From an uncultured Collinsella sp. (lineage in GTDB: Bacteria; Actinomycetota; Coriobacteriia; Coriobacteriales; Coriobacteriaceae), in assembly GCA_900549275.1 (NCBI GenBank), contig URNU01000110.1:1-5423 (forward strand): a DNA stretch of 5,423 nt. Reading direction: 5' to 3'. Below the pieces are notes generated by a model that made no database searches, was not told where the DNA came from, and saw only the letters and a program-made list of their open reading frames with translations. The position numbers and the translations under genes are program-made. How positions within the stretch are numbered: position 1 is the first letter of the stretch; the number at the start of each line of letters is the position of its first letter. Shown here piece by piece: positions 1-5,423 of the stretch.

Positions 1-1254
1 CTCGGCCAGGCCATGGACGCCCTGCAGCTGCCCGATTCCGACATGCCGGTCAACGTACTTTCCGGCGGCGAGCGCCGTCGCGTGGCCCTGTGCAAGCTGC
101 TGCTCGAGGCTCCCGACCTACTGTTGCTCGACGAGCCCACGAACCACCTGGACGCCGAGTCTATTCTGTGGCTCGAACACTTCCTGCACAACTACCAGGG
201 CGCGGTACTTGCCGTTACACACGATCGCTACTTCCTGGATAACGTTGCCGAGTGGATCTGCGAAGTCGACCGCGGTCATCTTTATCCCTACAAGGGCAAC
301 TACTCCACGTATCTGGAGACCAAGGCCGCCCGTATCGAGGCACAGGGCAACCGCGACGCCAAGCTCGCCAAGCGTATGGAGGCCGAGCTCGAGTGGGTAC
401 GCAGCTCGCCCAAGGCTCGCCAGGCCAAGAACAAGGCCCGTCTGGCTCGCTACGAGGAGATGGAGGCCGAGGCCCGCGCAAGCCAGAAGCTCGACTGGAC
501 CGACATCCGCATCCCTGTGGGCCCGCGTCTGGGCAACAAGGTGCTCGAGGCTCATCACCTGCGCAAGGAGTTCGATGGCCGTGTGCTCATCGACGACCTT
601 TCGTTCACTCTGCCGCGCAACGGCATCGTGGGCGTCATCGGCCCCAACGGTGTCGGTAAGACCACGCTGTTCAAGACGATTGTGGGTCTGGAGCCGCTGA
701 CTTCGGGCGAGCTCGAGGTGGGCGAGACCGTCAAGATTTCTTACGTCGACCAGAACCGTTCCGGCATCGACCCCGATAAGAACCTGTGGGAGGTCGTCTC
801 GGACGGCCTGGACCACATGATGGTCGGCGAGACTGAGGTTCCGAGCCGCGCTTATGTGGCGAGTTTTGGCTTTAAGGGCCAGGACCAGCAGAAGCGCGCT
901 GGCGTACTTTCCGGTGGCGAGCGCAACCGTCTGAACCTGGCGCTCACGCTCAAGCAGGGCGGCAACCTGTTGCTCCTCGACGAGCCCACGAACGACCTCG
1001 ACGTCGAGACGCTGTCCTCGCTCGAGGCGGCGCTGCTCGAGTTCCCGGGCTGCTCGGTGGTCATTAGCCACGACCGTATGTTCCTGGACCGCGTCGCCAC
1101 GCACATTCTGGCGTGGGAGGGCACCGACGAAAATCCGGGCAACTGGTATTGGTTCGAGGGCAACTTCGAGGCCTATCAGGCCAACCGCATCGAGCGCCTG
1201 GGCGAGGACGCAGCCCAGCCGCATCGTATTCACCGCAAGCTCACGCGCGACTAG
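1..1254 (+). CDS. ettA: Energy-dependent translational throttle protein EttA (ABC-F ATPase), 5'-truncated by window edge
   Basis: ABC-F proteins are soluble twin-ATPase factors. EttA binds the ribosomal E site and couples entry into the elongation cycle to the ATP/ADP state. The reading frame is open from base 1, so the start lies upstream; 417 codons are visible. In order, it shows the NBD1 signature LSGGERRR (from base 58), Walker B LLLLDEPTNHLD with catalytic Glu codon 133-135, and the H-loop His (220-222). A charged helical linker rich in Lys, Arg and Glu follows (about 300-490). NBD2 has Walker A GPNGVGKTT (640-666), signature LSGGERNR (907-930), Walker B LLLLDEPTNDLD with Glu codon 982-984, and an H-loop His at 1069-1071. 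Glu-to-Glu spacing is 283 residues, against 282 between Glu188 and Glu470 of E. coli EttA (555 aa), so about 143 N-terminal residues are missing. The strings PSRAYV, LLEFPGC and VISHDR are also EttA-like, favouring EttA over Uup or antibiotic-resistance ABC-F members. Everything visible looks intact. It converges on the minus-strand gene downstream. Confidence 0.95.
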   Translation, partial: LGQAMDALQLPDSDMPVNVLSGGERRRVALCKLLLEAPDLLLLDEPTNHLDAESILWLEHFLHNYQGAVLAVTHDRYFLDNVAEWICEVDRGHLYPYKGNYSTYLETKAARIEAQGNRDAKLAKRMEAELEWVRSSPKARQAKNKARLARYEEMEAEARASQKLDWTDIRIPVGPRLGNKVLEAHHLRKEFDGRVLIDDLSFTLPRNGIVGVIGPNGVGKTTLFKTIVGLEPLTSGELEVGETVKISYVDQNRSGIDPDKNLWEVVSDGLDHMMVGETEVPSRAYVASFGFKGQDQQKRAGVLSGGERNRLNLALTLKQGGNLLLLDEPTNDLDVETLSSLEAALLEFPGCSVVISHDRMFLDRVATHILAWEGTDENPGNWYWFEGNFEAYQANRIERLGEDAAQPHRIHRKLTRD

Positions 1255-1277
1255 TCGAGCTCAGGTGGCCTAACGAG

Positions 1278-1314
1278 AAAGGGACGATAACCTTGAGGGT
1301 TATCGTCCCTTTTT
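1278..1314 (+). terminator. Intrinsic terminator of ettA, shared with the convergent gene
   Basis: A perfect 15-bp stem (1278-1292 with 1298-1312) closes a 5-base TTGAG loop. Its core is GGGACGATAACC / GGTTATCGTCCC. On the plus strand it runs into TTTTT (1310-1314), starting 24 bases after the ettA stop codon, which is the classic rho-independent form. On the minus strand the same hairpin lies directly after the stop codon (1316-1318) of the convergent gene and is followed by TTT then CTCGTT, a weaker U-tract. It probably works best for ettA and partly in both directions. Confidence 0.9.
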
Positions 1315-1315
1315 G

Positions 1316-2623
1316 TTACTTGGTAGAAGGCTCTACTTTATCGATGGTCCAGGCGGCTCCGAGACCGCCAGTGGTGTTGCGGCGGATGCGCACGGTGACT
1401 TCGTGGCGCTCGCCGGCCTGCGTGTAACGCAGGGGGAAGCTTGCGCGGTTTCGCGCGACCTCGATGGTACCGCGCTCGCGGGCGATCCAGTAGTACTCGC
1501 CGACGATGCCGAGGGTGTCGGCGCCGTAGGGGAGATAGGTTGACAGCTGGTGCAGAAGCGGGCTGGGGCAGAAGATCTCGGTTGTGAAATCGACGGGGAA
1601 GTCCTTGGGGATGGCGGGCGCTGCAGGTGCGGGGGTTGGGGCTGCTGCGGGTGCCGGAGCCGGTGCCGGTGCGGGAATTTGGTCGCAAGCAGCGGTGGGC
1701 ACGGACTTGATGACGGGTGCGGGCTCTGGCGTCGAGTCCGGTTTGATCGTGGAATCTGCGGGCTCCACGGTGACGGGCGCGTCTGCAGCTGCAGTTTCAA
1801 CCTCAACCTGCGTCGCGTTCTCGTTCTCGACGCTCGGCTTTGCCTCGATGGGCGTGGATGCCATGGTGGTGATGCCGGCGTTGGCGTTCTCGGGATCATA
1901 GACGACCGTGAGCGAGATGGCGGGCTGCGGCGTCTCGGGCTCCGGCGCCGACTCGGTAGCGCCTTGATCGGCGGGCTCGTCGGACTGATCGTCCTCAGCC
2001 TCGTCGCCAAAGACATCGCTGTTTTGGAACGCAGGCGTCTCAGGCCGGTCAGCGGCTTCTTCGGTTGTCGACTTGGGAGCCTCGTCGAGCTCCGCAGTGG
2101 CTTCCTGCTCGGATATGACTTTGGAATCGGTCGTGGCGGCGATTTCGGTTTCGGCTTCTGCTGTTACCTCAATAGCGACTTCGATCTCTGCCTCGGGCTC
2201 GGGTTCCGGCGCGGCTTCAACCATGGCTTCGGGCTCGGGACGCTTAACGTGCTTAGGGCGCACGGCCTTGAGGTCCTTCTCGCCGCGCTTTTTCTTTTTG
2301 TAGGACTGCTTGGCTCCCTTGGCTGCCTTGGGCTTGTCCTCGCCCTTGGCAAGGGCGGCATCCCAGGTATCGTTGGCGATGACGGTGGCATACAGGCGAC
2401 CGCCCTTAAAGACGGTCAGTCTAATGCAGTCGTCGAGCTCCTCGAGCAGCTCGCGCGTGGACTCGAAGCCCAGGTCATAAGCGGTCATGTCGCCGGCGGC
2501 GAGCGCCTCCTCGACCTGCGTCATAAACGTTTGCTTGCCGCACCCAATCGCGTCGCGCAGCAGACGATACAGATAGATGTGGTTGCCCAGCGATAGCGTG
2601 GGCGTAACTATTGTCTTGCTCAT
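1316..2623 (-). CDS. Hypothetical protein: conserved-looking N- and C-terminal domains joined by a Glu/Pro/Ala-rich linker (435 aa)
   Basis: I do not recognise this family. Residues 1-95 look folded: two or three predicted amphipathic helices (around HIYLYRLLRDAIGCGK and ESTRELLEELDDCIRLT) followed by a beta-like GGRLYATVIA. This helix-helix-strand order loosely recalls winged-helix folds such as OST-HTH/LOTUS, which is only a guess. Residues 97-128 are a strongly basic patch with a KKKKR run (109-113). Residues 129-340 are low-complexity and probably disordered, acidic and rich in Glu, Pro, Ala and Thr. They include one ordered-looking island (235-262, with LTVVYDPE) and end in an Ala-Pro repeat (316-338). 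Residues 341-435 again look folded, with aromatic and beta-rich character (GEYYWIARERGTIEVARN, then a terminal AAWTIDKVE). There is no signal peptide or membrane segment, so it is probably cytoplasmic. The start at 2623 was chosen for its Shine-Dalgarno sequence. A longer frame from an ATG at 2653 exists but its start falls inside a -10 candidate. The basic patch would suit nucleic-acid or ribosome binding, by inference. Confidence 0.85.
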   Translation of the reverse strand: MSKTIVTPTLSLGNHIYLYRLLRDAIGCGKQTFMTQVEEALAAGDMTAYDLGFESTRELLEELDDCIRLTVFKGGRLYATVIANDTWDAALAKGEDKPKAAKGAKQSYKKKKRGEKDLKAVRPKHVKRPEPEAMVEAAPEPEPEAEIEVAIEVTAEAETEIAATTDSKVISEQEATAELDEAPKSTTEEAADRPETPAFQNSDVFGDEAEDDQSDEPADQGATESAPEPETPQPAISLTVVYDPENANAGITTMASTPIEAKPSVENENATQVEVETAAADAPVTVEPADSTIKPDSTPEPAPVIKSVPTAACDQIPAPAPAPAPAAAPTPAPAAPAIPKDFPVDFTTEIFCPSPLLHQLSTYLPYGADTLGIVGEYYWIARERGTIEVARNRASFPLRYTQAGERHEVTVRIRRNTTGGLGAAWTIDKVEPSTK

Positions 2624-2630
2624 GGCAAAT

Positions 2631-2639
2631 CTCCTCTTT
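2631..2639 (-). promoter_or_regulatory. Ribosome binding site fixing the start at 2623
   Basis: On the minus strand AAAGAGGAG lies 7 bases (ATTTGCC) before the ATG at 2623. It is a good Shine-Dalgarno match, and the alternative ATG at 2653 has nothing comparable. This supports the 435-residue form over the 445-residue one. Confidence 0.75.
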
Positions 2640-2651
2640 ACACACCAAAGC

Positions 2652-2660
2652 ATCTTACCA
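2652..2660 (-). promoter_or_regulatory. Candidate extended -10 promoter for the 435-aa protein gene
   Basis: The minus strand reads TGG-TAAGAT, which has the TGn extension and a 5/6 match to TATAAT. There is no good -35 at 16-18 bases, which extended -10 promoters can tolerate. Transcription would begin near 2645, giving a leader of about 22 bases that contains the Shine-Dalgarno sequence. The call rests on sequence alone. Confidence 0.45.
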
Positions 2661-2694
2661 TCGCACGGGCCTTGCCATCTCGTCGCCCAAGGTA

Positions 2695-2727
2695 AACGGG
2701 CGCGACCGTTGCCGGTTCGCGCCCGTT
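2695..2727 (-). terminator. GC-rich hairpin downstream of the membrane protein gene, probable terminator
   Basis: An arm AACGGGCGCG-ACCG (2695-2708) pairs with CGGTTCGCGCCCGTT (2713-2727) around a 4-base loop. One unpaired base interrupts an otherwise complete stem of about 14 bp. It starts about 34 bases past the stop codon of the minus-strand membrane protein gene, where a terminator is expected. The U-tract on the minus strand is short (GTTTACC), so termination may be weak or rely on the very stable stem. It separates the two minus-strand genes. Confidence 0.6.
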
Positions 2728-2761
2728 ATGCAGGTCGGTTATCTATGAGAGACAAACGTGC

Positions 2762-3706
2762 TTAGTTGCCCGATGCCGTGTCTTGGCTCGAGCTGTCTGA
2801 TGCCGTGCCGGAAGCGGTTCCGCTCGAACTGTTGGTGTTGCTATTGTCGGTAGATCCCGTGCCCGATGCATTGCCGCTCGTCTGGTCGCCTGTGCTCGGT
2901 TGAGAGCCGTCAGTCGTTTGGTTTGAGTCAGTCGTGCTGGATTGCGTGCCACCGCTGTTCGCAGAGGAATCAGCGCTCTGCGACTGATCGGGGGTGTTCG
3001 AGGACGAGTCGGTGGATGCGGAGGCGCCCTGCGAGTCGTCCTGCTGGCTTTGCGATTGACCGGTGTTATCCGCGTCGTGCTCGGTCGTGCGCGACGAAAG
3101 GATTGGCTCGGGACGCTCGCCCAGACCCTCACCGGCGGTGGTGATAAGGATGGCACCGGTGCAGGCGATGACCGCGACGATGGCGATGGCGATCGAGAAG
3201 ATGATGACCTTCTTTTGCGTCTGGCTGCGCTCTGCCGCCGCCTTGGCGCGCAGGCTGTTGGGAGCGACGCGCGCCGTGGTCGCGCGCCCCGCAATCTGGC
3301 GCATCTCTTGCGTAGTCGCGGCGCCGCCCAGGTGCTCCTCGGCATTAAATTCAACGGGCTCATAGGCGCCGGCGGGGTAGTCGACGTCGGCGTGCGTACC
3401 TTTGAGGGCTTTGGCGCTGGCAGAGATAAAGTGGCGGTAGACCTGCGAGGACACAACGGTGATGACCGAGCTCACGGCGGCGCCGATCACCGATCCGGCG
3501 ATACCGATTTTGGAAGCAAGCGCGACGCTCGTGGCGGCGGCTGCAGCGCCGGCGATGATTTGGGGAATGGAAATGTCGTCGAACAGGCCCTTTTTGGGCG
3601 CGATGGCCATGGTCTGTCCGATGGAATGGTTTTCGTGAACGCCGTTGTTGAGCGCGGCCGGTGTCATGACGCGTGTGCGCGGCGCGTCGGTGTACTTGGT
3701 TGTCAT
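2762..3706 (-). CDS. Hypothetical membrane protein with a long Ser/Thr-rich hydrophilic C-terminal tail (314 aa)
   Basis: I do not recognise a named family. Residues 1-45 are a polar N-terminus. Residues 48-89 are hydrophobic, rich in Ala, Gly and Ser, and look like a helical hairpin: a first segment at about 48-65 and a second at about 67-89 with small-residue spacing (GIAGSVIGAAVSS). Residues 90-166 are a polar, partly basic stretch ending in QTQKK. Residues 167-190 are a clear transmembrane helix (VIIFSIAIAIVAVIACTGAI). From 204 to 314 the chain is almost entirely Ser, Thr, Asp, Asn, Gln, Gly and Ala, with no Leu, Ile, Val, Met, Phe, Trp, Tyr, Cys or Lys. By the positive-inside rule the KK before the last helix stays in the cytoplasm and the tail is outside. 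No signal peptide, LPXTG motif or lipobox is seen. The start at 3706 was chosen because GGGAGG lies just upstream; in-frame ATGs further up, to 3802, lack this and would cover the promoter region. The gene diverges from nadE. A cell-surface or envelope role is inference. Confidence 0.85.
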   Translation of the reverse strand: MTTKYTDAPRTRVMTPAALNNGVHENHSIGQTMAIAPKKGLFDDISIPQIIAGAAAAATSVALASKIGIAGSVIGAAVSSVITVVSSQVYRHFISASAKALKGTHADVDYPAGAYEPVEFNAEEHLGGAATTQEMRQIAGRATTARVAPNSLRAKAAAERSQTQKKVIIFSIAIAIVAVIACTGAILITTAGEGLGERPEPILSSRTTEHDADNTGQSQSQQDDSQGASASTDSSSNTPDQSQSADSSANSGGTQSSTTDSNQTTDGSQPSTGDQTSGNASGTGSTDNSNTNSSSGTASGTASDSSSQDTASGN

Positions 3707-3713
3707 GCGGGAC

Positions 3714-3719
3714 CCTCCC
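3714..3719 (-). promoter_or_regulatory. Ribosome binding site fixing the start at 3706
   Basis: The minus strand reads GGGAGG, then GTCCCGC, then ATG at 3706. This strong Shine-Dalgarno sequence at 7-base spacing decides between this start and the upstream in-frame ATGs at 3742, 3799 and 3802, which lack a comparable site. Confidence 0.75.
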
Positions 3720-3783
3720 GGTGTAAATCTGCTTCGTTTCATGTAGCCATCAGGGTACCCACCAGATGTGAATCGTACGTGAC

Positions 3784-3810
3784 ATTTAACAGATACCATC
3801 AACTCATCAA
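3784..3810 (-). promoter_or_regulatory. Weak promoter candidate for the membrane protein gene
   Basis: On the minus strand TTGATG (3805-3810) is followed after 15 bases by TTAAAT (3784-3789), a 4/6 match to both the -35 and -10 consensus with a short spacer. Transcription would start near 3777 and leave a leader of about 70 bases. This is only the best candidate in the region, not a convincing promoter. Confidence 0.25.
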
Positions 3811-3815
3811 TAGCT

Positions 3816-3828
3816 CACCAAGTTGGTG
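3816..3828. repeat. Perfect inverted repeat CACCAA-G-TTGGTG, candidate operator
   Basis: Two 6-base arms are perfectly complementary around a single central base. The site lies between the divergent starts of the membrane protein gene and nadE, 28 bases before the nadE -10 candidate. It is too short and too tight in the loop to be a transcription terminator, so a dimeric regulator site is the more natural reading. No regulator is encoded in the window, and a chance occurrence is possible. Confidence 0.35.
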
Positions 3829-3855
3829 GGATGCGGTTGCACCCGGCGGTTGAAC

Positions 3856-3861
3856 TACAAT
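3856..3861 (+). promoter_or_regulatory. Candidate -10 box (TACAAT) for nadE
   Basis: TACAAT matches 5 of 6 bases of the -10 consensus and sits 48 bases before the nadE start codon, giving a leader of about 40 bases. No good -35 lies at the right distance: TTGCAC at 3837-3842 would leave only 13 bases. The promoter may be weak, or may need an activator. Confidence 0.4.
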
Positions 3862-3897
3862 AGGGCTTGCTAATTGTTGTGAATGGCGTCTACGCAC

Positions 3898-3902
3898 GGG
3901 AG
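3898..3902 (+). promoter_or_regulatory. Ribosome binding site fixing the nadE start at 3910
   Basis: GGGAG is followed by a 7-base spacer (CATTCTT) and then ATG at 3910. Another in-frame ATG at 3883 would add nine residues but has no Shine-Dalgarno sequence, so 3910 is preferred. Confidence 0.7.
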
Positions 3903-3909
3903 CATTCTT

Positions 3910-5423
3910 ATGAATCTTCACCTTTCTCAGTCTGATGGCTTTTTGCGTGTGGCGGCGGCGTCGCCGCAGATTCGCGTGGCCGATGTCGAAGGCAATGCCG
4001 AGGTTGCGCTGGCGGCTGTTCGCGAGGCTACCGAGCGCGGCGTTCGCGCGCTGGTGCTGCCCGAGCTCAACTTGTGCGGCTATACCGCGGCCGACCTGTT
4101 CCATAACCGCACGCTGCTGCATGCCTGTGAGGCCGCTCTGGTACATATCCTCGACGAGACTCGTGAGCTGCCGATTGTCTTTACCATCGGTCTTCCCGTT
4201 GCAGTTGCCGAGAATATCTACAACTGCGCCGCCGTGTGCTGCGCGGGCGAGCTTTTGGGTCTTACGGCCAAAAAGTATCTGCCCAACTATGGCGAGTTCT
4301 ACGAGCGCCGCTGGTTTGCTCCGGCGCCTGCGGATCCCGTGTGGGTTGAATTTGCCGGTCAGGGTCCGGTTCCGCTGGGTTCGGGGCTTGTCTACCGCTG
4401 CTGTGATGAGGGCGCCGAGGACCTGGTGCTGGGCGTTGAGGTCTGTGAGGACCTGTGGGTGCCGGCGCCGCCTTCGACCGAGATGGCGCTTGCCGGTGCG
4501 ACGGTGATTCTCAACTCCTCTGCTTCCGACGAGATCATCGGCAAGGCAGACTATCGCCGCAGCCTTATTTCTAACCAAAGCGCACGCCTGTACTGCGCCT
4601 ATGCCTATGCAGACGCGAGCGAGGGCGAGTCCACGACCGATATGGTCTTTGCAGGCGAGAACCTTATCTACGAAAACGGCTCCAAGCTCGCCGCCACCAA
4701 ACTGCTTACCTGCGATATGGCCGTCGCCGATGTCGATCTTGACCGTCTGGTTGCCGAGCGCCGTCGCTCGACGACGTGGACGCGCGCGGACGATGCGCCG
4801 GAGGCCACGACCGTTGAATTTTCGTTTGAGGGCGTGCTGGCAGACGAACCTGTCCTGCGCGATGCCTGCGATATCGACCGCGTTTTCCCTCGCGCGCCTT
4901 TTGTGCCGGCCGACCATGGTGATCTGGCCGAGCGTTGCGAGACCATCCTCGACCTGCAGACCGCCGGCCTCAAGACGCGCCTTGCCCACACGGGCACCAA
5001 AGCTGCGGTCATCGGTCTTTCGGGTGGCTTGGACTCCACGCTGGCACTGCTTGTGACCGTGCGTGCCTTCGATGCGCTGGGGCTGCCGCGCACGGGTATC
5101 ACGGCGGTCTCCATGCCAGGTTTTGGCACGACGCATCGCACCAAGTCGAATGCCGAGTCGCTCGCCCGCGACCTGGGCGTGGGCTTCCGTGAGGTTTCGA
5201 TTCACGCGGCCGTGGAACAGCACTTTATGGATATTGAACACGACCCGGCAGTTCAGGATGTGACCTACGAGAACAGCCAGGCGCGCGAGCGTACGCAGAT
5301 TCTGATGGACCTGGCCAACCAGGCTGGCGGCTTTGTCATCGGCACCGGCGACCTGTCGGAGCTGGCGCTCGGCTGGGCTACCTATAACGGCGACCACATG
5401 AGCATGTACGCCGTCAACGCGAG
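3910..5423 (+). CDS. nadE: Glutamine-dependent NAD+ synthetase, 3'-truncated by window edge
   Basis: It catalyses the last step of NAD+ synthesis in the cytoplasm: deamido-NAD+ + ATP + glutamine to NAD+ + AMP + PPi + glutamate. The visible part is 504 codons; the long family runs about 640-680 residues, so roughly 140-180 are missing. The N-terminal nitrilase-like glutaminase domain (about 1-270) has the full Glu-Lys-Cys triad: Glu52 in LVLPELNLCGY, Lys121 in TAKKYLPNYGEFYE and Cys179 in GVEVCEDLW. Glu52 and Lys121 take the same numbers as in the M. tuberculosis enzyme. The synthetase domain follows, with the ATP-pyrophosphatase P-loop SGGLDS at 371-376, then MPGFGTTHRTKSNA, then ENSQARERTQILMDLAN, then IGTGDLSELALGWATYNGDHMS near the end. 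The wording of the synthetase domain is closer to the Clostridium-type long enzymes than to the mycobacterial one, from memory. It can therefore use glutamine as nitrogen donor, with ammonia passed between the two active sites. The gene diverges from the membrane protein gene. No defect is visible. Confidence 0.97.
   Translation, partial: MNLHLSQSDGFLRVAAASPQIRVADVEGNAEVALAAVREATERGVRALVLPELNLCGYTAADLFHNRTLLHACEAALVHILDETRELPIVFTIGLPVAVAENIYNCAAVCCAGELLGLTAKKYLPNYGEFYERRWFAPAPADPVWVEFAGQGPVPLGSGLVYRCCDEGAEDLVLGVEVCEDLWVPAPPSTEMALAGATVILNSSASDEIIGKADYRRSLISNQSARLYCAYAYADASEGESTTDMVFAGENLIYENGSKLAATKLLTCDMAVADVDLDRLVAERRRSTTWTRADDAPEATTVEFSFEGVLADEPVLRDACDIDRVFPRAPFVPADHGDLAERCETILDLQTAGLKTRLAHTGTKAAVIGLSGGLDSTLALLVTVRAFDALGLPRTGITAVSMPGFGTTHRTKSNAESLARDLGVGFREVSIHAAVEQHFMDIEHDPAVQDVTYENSQARERTQILMDLANQAGGFVIGTGDLSELALGWATYNGDHMSMYAVNA

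Noticed and set aside
118..1233. A 371-residue open frame on the minus strand opposite ettA
   Set aside because: It is a shadow of the strongly conserved ABC-F coding sequence; the product is Leu/Val/Arg-rich with no recognisable domain.
1624..1680. Repetitive GGTGCCGG-like DNA that could be a minisatellite
   Set aside because: It is explained by the Ala-Pro repeat of the encoded linker. The units are degenerate at the DNA level, so this is protein low complexity and not a tandem DNA repeat.
1550..2596. A 348-residue open frame on the plus strand opposite the 435-aa protein gene
   Set aside because: Its Gly/Cys/Arg/Leu-rich product mirrors the Glu/Pro/Ala codons of the other strand. The minus-strand frame has the Shine-Dalgarno sequence, a promoter candidate and folded-looking ends.
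3753..3779. Short palindromes GGGTACCC (3753-3760) and CGTACG (3774-3779) in the divergent region
   Set aside because: Six- and eight-base palindromes with no spacer are expected by chance in a GC-rich intergenic region, and they have no clear relation to the promoter candidates.
2942..3853. A 303-residue open frame on the plus strand opposite the membrane protein gene
   Set aside because: It is Gly/Arg/Asp-rich and compositionally biased, with no ribosome binding site seen. The minus-strand frame encodes clear transmembrane segments and has a good start signal.
3799..5397. A 532-residue open frame on the minus strand opposite nadE
   Set aside because: It lies antisense to a gene with an intact catalytic triad and P-loop. 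Its Arg/Ala/Gly/Val-rich product is what high-GC codon bias gives in the opposite frame, and no family motif or ribosome binding site supports it.
1..5423. A possible defence, mobile or biosynthetic multi-gene system
   Set aside because: The window holds two housekeeping genes and two unrelated-looking hypothetical genes in mixed orientations, with no integrase, transposase, direct repeats, CRISPR-like array or composition shift.

Overview
This is a high-GC window (roughly 60% or more by eye) with strong G/C preference at third codon positions. It looks like ordinary chromosome from an actinobacterium. The best guess is the Coriobacteriia (Collinsella-like): the NAD synthetase follows the long glutamine-dependent type found in anaerobic Gram-positives, and the two hypothetical proteins have a look I associate with that class. 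The lineage is an inference from protein character, not from a search.

Four genes are supported. (1) Bases 1-1254, plus strand: the C-terminal three quarters of an EttA-type ABC-F translation factor, cut by the left edge. (2) Bases 1316-2623, minus strand: a 435-residue protein of unknown function, with folded-looking N- and C-terminal domains joined by a long Glu/Pro/Ala-rich linker. (3) Bases 2762-3706, minus strand: a 314-residue predicted membrane protein with three hydrophobic segments and a 110-residue Ser/Thr-rich hydrophilic tail. (4) Bases 3910-5423, plus strand: the glutamine-dependent NAD+ synthetase NadE, complete at its N-terminus and cut by the right edge.

The ettA gene and gene 2 converge on a strong hairpin terminator at 1278-1314, which abuts the stop codon of gene 2. 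Genes 2 and 3 point the same way. A GC-rich hairpin (2695-2727) and an extended -10 promoter candidate (2652-2660) lie between them, so they are probably separate transcription units. Gene 3 and nadE diverge from a 203-base intergenic region. It holds a TACAAT -10 candidate for nadE, a weak promoter candidate for gene 3, and a perfect 6+1+6 inverted repeat (3816-3828) that could be an operator.

The four genes do not form an evident pathway: one is a translation factor, one makes a cofactor and two are unknown. No mobile element, CRISPR array, RNA gene or recognisable novel multi-gene system is visible. The points most worth following up are the two unannotated minus-strand proteins and the divergent regulatory region.
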